A DNA stretch of 64,000 nt from assembly GCA_003342895.1 (NCBI GenBank), contig PTFA01000192.1, positions 818,006-882,005 on the forward strand, written 5' to 3'. Shown piece by piece: positions 1-11,757 of the stretch; the stretch's first letter is position 1, and the number at the start of each line of letters is the position of its first letter. The notes below the pieces were generated by a model. That model made no database searches. It was not told where the DNA came from and saw nothing but the letters and a program-made list of their open reading frames with translations. This DNA comes from Casuarius casuarius. Lineage: Eukaryota > Chordata > Aves > Casuariiformes > Casuariidae. Position numbers and translations under genes: made by a program.

Positions 1-3000
1 AATGTGCTTTACACTGTCTTGCAGGTGCTAGAAAGAGAGAGAGAAAACTTCCGTCAAAAATAATTCCCAGTAATTCAAAATGGAAGCTCGTGGCCCAGCG
101 GCAGTCTTGGTGCGGCCGCCGGAGCTCGCGGCCAGGCGAGTTCCCCAGGACTGCTCTGGGGACATACTGCCGGGCACACGGCAGTGCGGCATATTCCCCT
201 GGCTTGACTTCAGTTCTGTTTTTAGGGCAAGCGAAAGGGATGCATTTCTGAATAATACTCTCTGGGGGAAGAGGGAGCTGTGATGGGGAGTTCAGGCAAT
301 GGCCAACTTGCTTCCTGCTGCTCTGTCCCAAACCAGCATGAGCTCGCCAGCTGCCTGCAGAGCACTTAGCACCCTTCTGCTGCTCCTCTTTACCTCAGGG
401 AGCGCTCCCAGGGCCTGGGCCTTCGCTAACCCTTTCTTCACTTGCCTTTCCCCTCACTGCTGGCTCAGAAGCTCCATCTAGAAAGGGGATATTTTGAAAA
501 AATCACTAAATTTCTCAACACCAGCAGAGCCCAGAGGGATGGATTTCCCCCAAGTCAAGAGAGGCAGGTGGTAGAACCAACCATTTCATCACTGCTGGCA
601 TAATGCCTGCCATCCAGGCAAGAGTTTGTCATACTGATTTGGTCTTTTTCACCTTGGCAGCCAAAGCGTTGCAACCACCACCACCAGCTTTCATCAGAGG
701 AAAAGGACTTCAAGAGGTGACGTGTCCCAGCCGCATTGTCCACATCCTCAGCGGAGGGGACGGAGAGGTTCCTGAATGGCCAAGATGCAGACAATGCAGA
801 GAACAAGGTGTTTCTGTGGTCAGAGCCTGAGCGATGGTATACTCTGCCACTGATAATTCTGCATTAAGGTCACATCACTCACCTCGAGAAAGGGCCTTTT
901 TCAGCCTGTTCTCAGGTATTTACCATCACGGGCCAACAGAGAACAAAAAACCCAGACAGATCCCTTAACTCTCTCATGCGGAACGGGACAAACCTTCTGG
1001 ACTGCCTCACTTCCCCAGACACCACGTTTTCCCCTCCCAATCCTTTATACACTACAAAGTGACTTCAAAAGAACAAGCTGATCACACCCACTATATTTTG
1101 CTTTTCACCTTTTTAACTGATTTCAGCTTTGCACTTTCAGTGTTCAGTAACACCAGCCACATTTCAATTGGTGTATTTGTCACTGTTCACTTTGTTTAAA
1201 CAACTGCTTTTACACTTGTGGCTGACTGTCAAGTAATTTGTTTAACTTCCAACCATCAATATCATAAACCCATTTCCAAATAAAACAGGGGAAAAGTCCT
1301 TACACACCTACACTAACACACATGCAGCAACTGTGATTGATGGCCTTATCCTCAAAAAGCCATACAGGTCACAAGCAGCACATCTCACCTTGAAGTAGAA
1401 GCACAAGGCATCCCTGATCCATGGTCCAGAAGGAGCAGCAACATTTCAGAGCGCTCCACATGCTCTTTCAAGTTATTTTCTCCTTCCACCTGTCAGCAAG
1501 ATGCTCTCTCCAGCTACAATAGTTGGTAAAATCCTTGCAAGTAGCTGTTTCAGGGGTATTCCTCAGCCCCTGACTCTTTCGTCTAACTTTTAGTTTCCCA
1601 AAGCAAAACAACAGCAGTTGCTCAAAGCAAATCCAGTTGTTAGAGCATTGCTGAGTACTTTGTTTCATTCACTTTCCAGTTAAAAAACAGCTATTGTTCA
1701 CAGTGGCCACAGGAACAAAATATTTTCTTGGCATCTCACTGTCCTGAAGACCCTAGTGGCATAGGCTACACCAGATCACTTCTTGCTCATACTGATAAGC
1801 CTGCAAAGGGAAGCAATAAGCTTTGTGGGAGCAGCAAGAATGACCTTTCTCACAAGGAACATTGGCAAGTGGTGCATGAGCAGAGGGGGAGAGCAGTAGG
1901 TGCAAAAAACATGTTTTTTAAAAATAGGGCACTTGACTGTGAGAAACTGACCCGCACAAAGCCAGTAGCCACCACCAGGTTCTTTTTTTGCAGACTTGTG
2001 GCCTGCTAGGGGTAGCAATGCTTATCTCCATTAGAACAACTTCAAGAGTTGATCAACCAGCTCTACTCCAGGTTGCTTGAGGGAAGTAGCTGTCAAGAGC
2101 AGCAGACTAGTAGAAAGAAATGGTCATATGCTCTTGCATACTGAGCAGCAGGGGTGTGTTCTGCTACACCAGCTCTCAAGCAAATTCTGTATGGGTTTTT
2201 GAGCAAATGCTTGATGTTGTAGTCATTCATGTCCAAATAGTGGTATTTCCTGGCTGCAGGAAATACTCAACACACAAAGGCAGAGACAGATCACTTAAAG
2301 ATGACAACGTATCTGCTTGTGCAGCAGTTATGGATGGCTCAGCATGGCCCAAGCAGTGGCCAATAGAACAATCTCTCCAACTCACTACCTTTTTGATGTA
2401 GCCTCAGTTGAGGCTGGAGAAGGCCTTTGGGCTTCATCCAGTGCCTGTACCACCAGGGTACTTGTGATATTCCTAGAGCCTACCTTTGAGTTCCCAAAGC
2501 GGGTCCAGCTGCCCAGGCTGACACTGGATCATGGGTAGATACACAAATGCCGCAGGTTTCTAGCAGACTTGCTTCAAAACCAGTAGCCTGGGGAGCAAAA
2601 CCCCAGGAACAGAATGACCAAGAGCAGGGAAGGTAAGCAACACTGTGTGAAGCTACACCAGACAGAGAGGTGGTGAATACCAGTCTCCTGGCAGCACTCT
2701 GTACTCAGAATTGCATTTGCCACATTTAACTCAGTGCTCCTCAGGGCTGAGTGCAGCTTCCCCTTTCAGGTGATGCCAACTGTAGCAGGTCCCCAGGGAC
2801 AAGTTTTGAGGCACAGCTGAGTGCCCGAGTTCTCAGGCATCCTATTAGAAGAGCTGTGCAAGTGAACCTGGCAGCAGTGCATGGATCAGAGAGGCAGCAT
2901 AGCAACGGATGATTAAACAAAATTTACTATCCAGATTAACCTTTAATCCAACCAGCACATGTGTGTGAAAGGACAAGCCTGAAGAGTTTCTAGTGCCAGC

Positions 3001-4164
3001 CAGCCTCTGCAGCTTTGGCAAGGGTATGGAGAAAATCTCTTGAGTAGGCTTTCCCGTAACTCTGCACTGCAGCTTCTTACAACTTCACCTGACTCACTAG
3101 CTGCTGCCAGAAAATAAGTGTCTGGCTGAAGTCCTGCTATGATGCCATCAGTCAAATCCAGCCTTCCTGGCTCAGGGAAAGCACANAGACTACCCTTTGG
3201 TAACACAGGCAAGACATAACCACACAGGCTTGAGCCATGATTGAATCAGGAAACACAGCTCACCCCTCTGCTTTTGCTACATGTGCTTTTTCATTTGAAG
3301 TCAAGGCTGTGTTCAGATGTAGGGCTCATTCCCACATTACATTCAGAGTCTCAGAAAGCCTGATTCACTTGCTAAGGTACCTCAATTAATGGGAAAAGGT
3401 CAAAATCCAAAATGGAGTACATGAATACATTACACTTTGTGATTCTCTCCATTGAGTAATCCCAGGATTTGGGCTCTTAGGTAAAGCTCCAAGTTAGCTG
3501 CAATGAATCAGGGCCAAATTCCACCCAGGAGTTTCTGGGCTCTGGGGAGCTCCTTGAAAGCCCTCCAGCCCAGCTCACCTGGGGCTTTAGCTTGGAGAAC
3601 AGCACACTCCCTGACCTTGTCGGTCTGGCAACCAGTGCAGATAGCGTTTGGCTGGCCAGGCCTCACTTGGGATTTTCTCCATTCATGCAAGAGACCAGCG
3701 AGATGGGGCACACCAGCACTCTCCTCAGCCTAGGGCCAGCAGAGCTTCTTGGCATGGGGGATTTATGCAGGACTTCAGGAACTCTCTGAAACCAGAGAAA
3801 CAGTCACCCTGCAACTGGGCTTCTCCTTTTCAAATTCTAATCCAAAGACTTTAAATGTACCAGGTCATATCTGTACAGCTTCAACTTACCCAGCTGGTTA
3901 AAAATTAATAAAAACCTAACCTCCTTGAGTCAAAGGAATGAGAAACATCAAAAAGTCTTTTGCAGGCTCCACTCTTCACTGATCCTTTTTAACTGATCTC
4001 ACACAAGCATGTGCACACAGACATGTACACACACATGCATGTACACTTTCCACTTTTTTCACAACCACATTGTATGTCTATACCAACAGAAGTGACTGGA
4101 GGAAAATAATTCAGCTGTAGAATTAAAGCAAGAGGAGGTAAATGACCACACAAACAGACCATTA
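1..4164. other. Left flank; no gene recognised
   Basis: Only short open frames (under 95 codons) occur here, with no family resemblance and no ordered splice sites. There is a small GC-rich patch at about 100-190 and one ambiguous base at 3186. In mammals this side of CBX7 leads towards CBX6, but no part of a second chromobox gene was seen. Confidence 0.5.
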
Positions 4165-4400
4165 GGTAAATGTCAGTTCTCATTTAATATTTTAATAATT
4201 TTGTTTGCAACATTTACCACATAAATCATCTAAATAAATAGATGCTGTACAGTCTCTTATCCATATCAGTACAAAAATAAAACCACACTTTGTGTCAAAT
4301 TATACTTGAGCCTGCCCTCCCTTTGCTATTACAACCTCCATTTACAATACACGCTCACTCAGAAAAGGCATTATACTCTGATTGGTTTGTTTGGAATTGG
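4165..4400 (-). terminator. Possible distal end of a long CBX7 3'UTR
   Basis: Read on the minus strand, this AT-rich block has the composition of a terminal 3'UTR, with several ATTTA motifs. It ends in two ATTAAA poly(A) signal variants at 4191-4196 and 4183-4188. If it belongs to CBX7, the longest 3'UTR would be about 7.4 kb, longer than the human one. It could instead be an unrelated AT-rich segment. Confidence 0.3.
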
Positions 4401-5329
4401 TTTGCTCCCTATTCCCCCCCCCCCCCTTCCCCAAATACATTCAATTAGTCTGTACAAAAGCTAGAAGCTCATTCTGTGCAAAAGGAAGCTTTCTTTGTGC
4501 AAAGACTCAAATACTCTAGCGTGCTGACAGAACAACAGCAACAACTGAAGAGACAAGAACAAAAATTGGGGACCCTTACTCCCAACTGACCCTATCCCCC
4601 ACCTTCTCCCCCCAACAGAAAGGAAGCATACCAAATTAGATGAGTCAGAGTGCATAAAAGAGTCCAGACTGATGTGTATAAAATGGGGGAAAAAGGCTAG
4701 TGCTGAAGACCCAGCAAGAGAACTGGGTTCCTCCAGCTATGGAGCTTGCTAGGTGAGGAAAAAAAATACTTTCATCTTAGCTTGTTCAAAAGATTCTTTA
4801 GACATGCAAGATAAAAACCTCAACTATTTCTTTTCCCCATTCTTTCATTGCCATTTTGTTGGAGATAAGGTGAGAAAACAGATTTTGGAAGAATCCAACA
4901 GCTACTGAAGACAGCTTCTGGTTCACCCTCCTTTCCTTACCCCATTCCCTGTGAACGGACAGGTAACTCTCCATTCCTCAAGCAAGCTAATAAGGTGCAA
5001 TTCATTAGAGATGAAACGAAAAAGATGTCTCCAGAGCTGGAAGACGTGGTCATAGTTCCAGACTAGGACCACTAAAACCAAAACTGAACTTCTTTTTTCC
5101 CTCTTCTCAAAGGGAGTGGGGAGGGGAAGAAGGAGAATGCCAGCATGAACCCTGAAGGTGAATTAGGGATTCTGCAAGTCTCCTCTCCTCCCTCAGGGAG
5201 CCCTCCTTCACTTGGCATGGCTGGAGCAAACTACCCCTTCAGCCATGGGAGGGAAGCAAAGGGCCTGGTGGCAGCTCTGGAAATGTGATAAGGAACAGCC
5301 AGAAGCCTGAAACAGATGCATCTTTTGCT

Positions 5330-5420
5330 TTTCAAATGCCACTTACAGAAAGACGATAAGGAGTATTTAGCACTCCTAGTGCTTTGCATTTTCAAAGTGC
5401 TTCAAAACATACTTCAGATT
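5330..5420. repeat. SINE-like relic (core-SINE or MIR-type tail)
   Basis: The stretch reads as a decayed copy of the tail common to MIR and related amniote SINEs: a 'tagcact' stretch, then 'cattttcaaagtgcttcaaaac'-like sequence. It is divergent, and only the tail is visible. Confidence 0.3.
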
Positions 5421-6417
5421 CAAAAGCCAAAAAAGCAGCTTAACATTTTGACAGATTTGCAAAGAGCTTCTTTGTGCTGACACTACATTTTCTGGTTAAA
5501 AAATAATAATAAAGGACTTTCCTCCTCTTCCTCCCAAATCCCCCTCCCAGTCAAAATTCTGCTACACCAATAGTGAGATAAGCTGGGACAGAGTTCTGAA
5601 CAGTCTTATGAGCTCTCCCCTTCAGCATCAAGTTGGCATTCCCAGATGTCTGCAACACACTGTGGACGACCAGCACCAAGTTTCTACTCACCTCAACTTG
5701 GTAGCAATCTATCTCCCCTTTATCAGCCATTAACAACTTCCACTCTGCTCGTCTTTAAAACTTCATTACCCAACCTGTCCCCTCTCTGCTAAGCCACTGT
5801 ACTTTAAGAAATTAAGGGTACAAGGGAACAAGGTCTGGAAGAGAGAAAGGGGTCATCCCTCAAGGAAGTACTTGTTATAGGGAAGAATTAAAATTCAATT
5901 TTAAGTGATTGCTTCTCTGTCTCTCTCTGACTCTTGGTCTCACAACTGCTACCCTTGATTGTACTGGTGCTGCTTTTTTGCAAGGGCTCATCTGTAGGAT
6001 GGTTTCAAAGGTATTTCCATCTTAACCAACTTCTTGGGTGGAATCCAGGTGGATCAACACCCAGAACATTCACACTTTCTCTGCAAGGACTGTAAGTTCA
6101 GCTCCCTGGCAGTCAAGCTCAGTTGGCAAAGGACAACATGGTCTCTTGATCATAAACTATTATCTCAAAACAAATTTGCCATGCCCTTGGGGACAACTGT
6201 TTTGAGGACAAGAAATGTGAAAGAGAGACATTACTTTACCTGTATTCGCCAATGTTATATATTCCTGTGCAAAAGTTAACCTATATAAGGTGTTTACACA
6301 TATCTACCTCTCTTGCTTTCCCACTGTGAAAGGCAGTTATATGAGTGCCTCCTCCCCACATGGCCCACTCAAAACTCAGAGGGGCATCCATCCATTGATC
6401 ACTCAGAGGCACGGATA

Positions 6418-6445
6418 CACCATCACTGATGCACCATCACTGATG
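6418..6445. repeat. Two tandem copies of a 14-bp unit
   Basis: The unit caccatcactgatg is perfectly duplicated (6418-6431 and 6432-6445). It is probably a small slippage duplication. Confidence 0.85.
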
Positions 6446-7436
6446 CCAGGGGTCACAGGTTTGTGAGCAGAAGAGCCTGCATTTGAATAGTGGCTAAACA
6501 TGACCCAATTCTATTCCCCACTGGTCTCCTCTCCTTATATTGACTCTTCCCAAACCCCATTGTTTAATTTTCCTCATCTTCTTGGAGATGAAGGCAAATC
6601 CACGGCCAAGAGAAAAGCACTCACAGCCTGAAAGGAACAGGCTGCCTTAATGTGATCACTAGCAAGTGAACTGGGCCTTGATGGATGGCAGTTAACACCA
6701 GCATCAAAAACATTTAAAAAAAAGTTTCAGTTTATCACCTCAGCATTTCTTTTTAATCACGGTATTTTTTTCCCCTTGAGGTCCCAGATGGGCCTGGAGT
6801 TTCACTACAAGTTACTTGCACTAATAACATGCCTTCTTCGGAACAGCTCACCCAAAGGCCTGTCCTCGACAGCCTAGCAAGAATGGCTCTTGGGCCTGGA
6901 GTGCCAACTCTTTCCCTGTCTTCCCCCAGACAAGCAGAGCTGCCCCTACTGTTTTCCTACAAAGTTTTACTGCCCTCTTTTTCTCAGGCTGCAGGACACG
7001 TAAGCAGGGGAGGAACAGAAGAGAGGCAGCTATCACTTAGTTTTAGAAAAAGAGTGGGTTCCCCCCCCCCCCACCTTCCTGGCTTCAGAAAGCACAGACT
7101 GAAAGCTTGAGAGGAGAGGAAGGGGTGGAGAGGTGGTAGTAGATTTAACTTTAGCTCAAATACCTAGATGTGGCTAACAGCCCTCAGTACTGTCTTCCCC
7201 ACCCTGGCCCTCTGTTGTGGCTACTACTGAGGGTCTTGCATGAGCCACCCTGCCTATTTTTTGAGCTATGCGAGGCCTCCCCTCTCTATTCCAGCAAAAC
7301 CAAACAACACTAGCTGGCATAGAGCAGGAAACAGTACTGGGGCCAAGGACCCTCCGTGAGGTGAACAAACAATTTTACACATTCAGTCACAAAACACCAG
7401 AAGAACAATTCTAGACAGTTTCACAACACTAACTAC

Positions 7437-7458
7437 AAAAAAAAAAAAAAAAAAAAAA
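7437..7458. repeat. Poly(A) run (22 A)
   Basis: Uninterrupted adenines on the plus strand (poly-T in CBX7 orientation). It has no SINE body attached that I can recognise. It could be polymorphic in length. Confidence 0.9.
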
Positions 7459-9759
7459 GCCATTCATTTCTCAACAGGCTTCTTTCTGTCTGAGGTTCTG
7501 ACGTAAGCAAGGGTCAATTCACTAACAAATTTGGGTTTATTTTGGCAAATGGAACTGCATTTGGGTGTTCTCACAATAATATCCTGGCTGTGCTTGAGAA
7601 AAAACACCTTGGGCTGACTTCATGAGCAGAAGGGCCCCCAAGCAAATGCAAGACAATAAGGAGCATGCAGGAGCTATGAAGCTGCTTAATGCCACTATTT
7701 ACGTGTTAAAACTTGCTGTTCCAAGGCATCACTTACAAATATCAGAGCAATAACACCTAGCTTATAACCAGCCAGGAACAAAGCCTGTGCTTTCTGATTT
7801 TTAACACAGCATTAACAACAAAGGTTTCCTGATCTGATGAGGCCCCTCAGTTCTGTCGTACCACATACAGTGAATTTACTGCAAGGTGTATGAAGTACAA
7901 GCTTCTGTCCCCCAAAACACGGCTGGTAAATTCATTCTCACGTGGAAGCAGTTCTGAAGAATGACTGTCAGAACAGTTCAAGAAGTTTGTTTCTTGCGCA
8001 CAGTTCAGTAATTTCCACTGGCTGAAGTTTGTTTTCCTTGTTTACAGCCCATGGAGCCAAATGAGGTATGGGAGAGTTAGCTTGATTCTATTCTTGGCTT
8101 GTGCTTCAAATAGAATTATTAAACTTTGCTTCAGCTGGATGCTATTTTGGCTCTTCTAATCAAACGGAACGCTTAACGAAGCTCCAAGCACAGCATCAGA
8201 TTTTCACGATATGTTAGCCAAAGAGGTCCAGTTCAATTTTCAGTTTTTGGGTTGAACATGCAGATGGAAAGGATAGGATTGGGGAGAAGGGACAAGTAAA
8301 CTCAGACAACCTCTCCTGCCCCCCAAGGCAAAGAAACCCCATGCATCTCTACACTTGTAGAAGTGGAATAAAGCTGATTTTAAAGTCCCTGAAGACCAGC
8401 TCCACCAAGGGAGTCTACAATGATATGTCACCAGCCAGTACAGAAGTAAGCTACATTTTAAAAAGACCATGAGAAAAATCTTTTCAAAAGATCTTTAAGA
8501 TAGGCAAGAGTTGCTGTTCATGAATGTAAAAAGAAAAAAAGAAAAAACACATACACCAAGTAACTGCTTAGTTTCCTACCACAAACTCCTCTTCACAAAA
8601 ACCCAACCTACGCACATGCAACTTGTTGCGTCTCAACCGATAAGGGTTAACTCCTCACTGACCTGTACACAAAGCAGCATGGTACCACAGGACTCTGTTT
8701 AACACTTCATGTCAGGAGATGATTTATTAGTCACCAAAAGAACACAAGCTAGCCTGATCCAAAAAGTGATTAAGATATGAAGCTGTGGGCGGATCCTCTT
8801 TTAAGAGCACCACAGGTTTTTGAAAACTCCACTCTAAGAGGAAGAAAAGATGTTTAAAGAGAAGTGCCAAAACAAAACATTGAGAAGTCTCAGCTGGTGA
8901 GTGGAGAGAAAAAGCACAGGACGGAAATCCAGTTACTAGGACAAGCTCTTCATTCCTGCCACAGGATTGGTATTGCTTCTGACTTCAGCCAAAGCGATGA
9001 ACATTAGTAAATAAGGTGTTGTTTTTTATTTTATTTTTTTTGGCTGTATTTGTGCACTGAGCTGAGGACAGAACAAACATGATGGTAACTGTATTAGAAT
9101 AAAGAAAGTAGACCCTGTAAATGCCATACAGATTTAGCAGAAGGAGCTGAGTTCAAGACTTTTCAAAATTAAGCTAAAGTATTAGGCTTCTGCAATCATA
9201 ACCGCATGAACTGCTGTCATCCTGATGAGCAGGCATGCTTAGTTTCTACTGGTCACACCAAACAAAAGAGAGATGCAGACATTCAGCACATTTTGCAGGT
9301 GTGTGTGGGCAGCTGACGGGGCACTGTGTGACCCCAATCCCTGCAGAAGAGGGTGATCCCACTTACATGATGCAACTCCAGACTCNGAAGCCTAGCTCCA
9401 GACACCCACATTCAACAAACATCCTGGGCCTATACGCTTACTTCATCAATTTGCCCTCGATAGCTATTCTGAGCTTCTTTCCCACTCACTCTTCCTCCCA
9501 CCACATTAAAAAAATAACACCCCTCCCCCCAAAAAGAACCCCCCCCACACAATGGGCTCCACTTTTCACCCTCTCAGATTTCTCCGTAATAAGACTCCCA
9601 TATCACTTCCTCTGTATGTACTTTGGGAGACAAAAGGTTTGTCCTGAAATTCAGGATCTACCCAGTGGTCCTGAAGCTGTTGTCACACAGTGACAGACAG
9701 TCCTTTATAAACAGCTTTGAGACAGAAGGGTAAATCTCAAGCCTACACTGAGCTGCACA

Positions 9760-11608
9760 CGCTATTTAAGGTAAAACCTGCTTTTATTAAAAAGGCTCAG
9801 GGGCTGTCCAAGCACTTTGCAAAAAGCAGATGTTTGTTGGACCAGAAGCCCCAGAGCTCCCAAATTCTGCAGGCCGAGAGCCAAGCCCTTCAGAGGAGCT
9901 GCTGCAGAGCTCACATTAAAGATTTCCACAGGTGTCTTTACCTTAGGGCTCAGCAGGCTCATAACTTCATATAGCATAAATACAGCAGATAAAAGATGCT
10001 GGAAGTGGAGCAGTGAAAGGAAACAAAGGATATGAAGATAATTATGACAGTAGCCAATGTTGCCCTGTAGCACTCTGTCCTGCAGGTCCCACCTTAAGAT
10101 CTAGCTTACCTTTCTTGCTTTCCATAGGAAGGAGATCTATATTTAAAAATTTAAGTTATTTAAATAAGATTTGATTAAAAAGAAAAAAAAAAGGGAAGAG
10201 GATACACATGTGCAAGAACAGATGCTAAATTACCAACTCAAAATACTGAAGTTCTTCAGAAACCTCTAAGTGTCACAGGCAGTCCAGCACAAGGCATTTT
10301 TAAGTGCAAGATCAGGCAAGTTCTATTGAAATGCAGACCACTTTCCTTGGCAAAGATTTTTAAACTTTCCAAGGGGAAGTTCCCATTGGTTAAGTAGTAC
10401 AGAATCACAGATACTGTGAGGAGACTGGAGTCATGGAAGAGTATTACTTAGATGGTACAATCCAAGAATTCTCATTGTTAAGAATTAAGAATTTTTTCCC
10501 CTTCCTGAAGTCTAATACATGCCTTCCCCACATGCTGTTTACCTTGGGCCTCTCAATGTGATCCAAGAACAGAATTGCTGCTAATCAAGGTCCATTTCCA
10601 GTTCAGCTCTATCAAATTCTTCTGTCCTGGGCCTGTGCCAATATCTTGGATATCTTTGCAGTGCCAGGCAATGCTTTAGTCCTCCTATGAGCCCCTCCTC
10701 CCAGGGAAGAGGAGTCAGTTTTCAACTAACTTATTACCACAGATTCAGGACAACATTCGTTATTAATACTGAATTTAGCAAAGGGTAAGAACACCCCACT
10801 TTCCATACTGCATTTTCTCACACAGCACAGACAAAGCTTGAAATCCTGTTTTGCATACGCAGACGGTATAGTCTCAACTGTGCTGCATTTCTGAGCTTTT
10901 AATGAGGGTAAATTCAATCTGCATAGCCAATCTAGACTTCAGAGACACATTTCGGTCTCCCCCTGCACGATCAACAATCAAACGGAGAAACCTCTGCACT
11001 TTACATGGACCTGTGCTGTAAAGACTTACTTACCACAGTCAGGCAAATATGGCTCTGAAGTCCTGACAGCAGGCTACAGGAGAAACAGCACTGGGGACAA
11101 AGCCTTAACAGACTGGAGTTATCTACACAGGTAGGATCCATCACCTCTCACTGCTGCAGGAAGAGAGGGAGGAGGAAGGTGGGAAGAGCAGTGCAGAGAA
11201 GTATCTTTATCCAAGGGATATCAATTGCAGAACAGGGTGGCAAGCTACAGATCCAACTCTTTTCCACCTCCACATGCCCTCTCCCCACAAATGCAGCTGC
11301 TGCCACTTAACAGGATGAAAGGCGAATTGTTCAGCTTGCTGCTTTCACATCTAGGAGAGAAGTCCTTGCCAGTTAAAGGGCTGTCAGTTTTTCAGATGGA
11401 CAAAGCAATGACAAACACACACCTGCTACACTGCCCTTTGTTTTTGCGTATCTGAAATGGGAAAAAAAAAGAGAAAAGAAAAAAAATTGAAGGTCTCTGT
11501 AAACATTTCAAGGGGATACATTTTGGATTTTTTTCTTAAAGGATATAATAACCCTTCCCTAGCCCCACCCTAAAAGCACTGGATTTTAGGAGCACTGAAA
11601 GTGGAGAT
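9760..11608 (-). other. CBX7: CBX7 3'UTR, proximal form
   Basis: This is non-coding sequence directly after the CBX7 stop. On the minus strand it is T-rich with few CpGs and no conserved open frame, as expected of a 3'UTR. The nearest minus-strand AATAAA is at 9783-9788. GT-rich sequence follows it (about 9735-9760), so cleavage near 9765 is plausible and would give a 3'UTR of about 1.8 kb. The exact end is inferred, not observed. Confidence 0.5.
9783..9788 (-). terminator. Candidate proximal poly(A) signal AATAAA for CBX7
   Basis: This is the first canonical AATAAA on the minus strand downstream of the CBX7 stop, with a GT-rich element after it. Further AATAAA copies on the minus strand lie in the T/A-rich stretch at about 9022-9038 and at about 7535 and 8722, so alternative ends are possible. 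Confidence 0.45.
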
Positions 11609-11757
11609 TCAAAACTGTGCACTCCGGTCTCGGAAGAAGCCCTCAGCCACTTGTGCTTCTCTGAAGGTGACGGTAATGGAGTTTGCCGTGATGTCCGTCA
11701 CTGTCACTTCGCTGGGGGGCACAGTGGGGATCCAGGGGAGACTGCCATCCACATCTG
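11609..11757 (-). CDS. CBX7: CBX7 coding exon 6 (Polycomb box and stop)
   Basis: This exon encodes (A)DVDGSLPWIPTVPPSEVTV, then TDITANSITVTFREAQVAEGF, then FRDRSAQF and a TGA stop. It contains the Pc box that binds RING1A/B. It is preceded by a long polypyrimidine tract (purine-rich on the plus strand, about 11790-11850). The acceptor is a tandem CAGCAG, so the exon may start at 11757 or at 11754 without a frame change. Confidence 0.97.

Larger units (their letters stand above)
4400..9760. other. Downstream flank or extended 3'UTR of CBX7; no protein gene seen
   Basis: No conserved open frame was recognised. The stretch contains homopolymers (C13 at 4414-4426, C12 at 7061-7072, A22 at 7437-7458), a 14-bp tandem duplication (6418-6445) and a SINE-like relic near 5330-5420. 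One ambiguous base is at 9386. Whether it is transcribed as part of CBX7 depends on which poly(A) site is used. Confidence 0.5.

Noticed and set aside
2943..3212. 89-codon minus-strand frame
   Set aside because: It looked protein-like at first, but has no family match, contains an ambiguous base and has no neighbouring exons.
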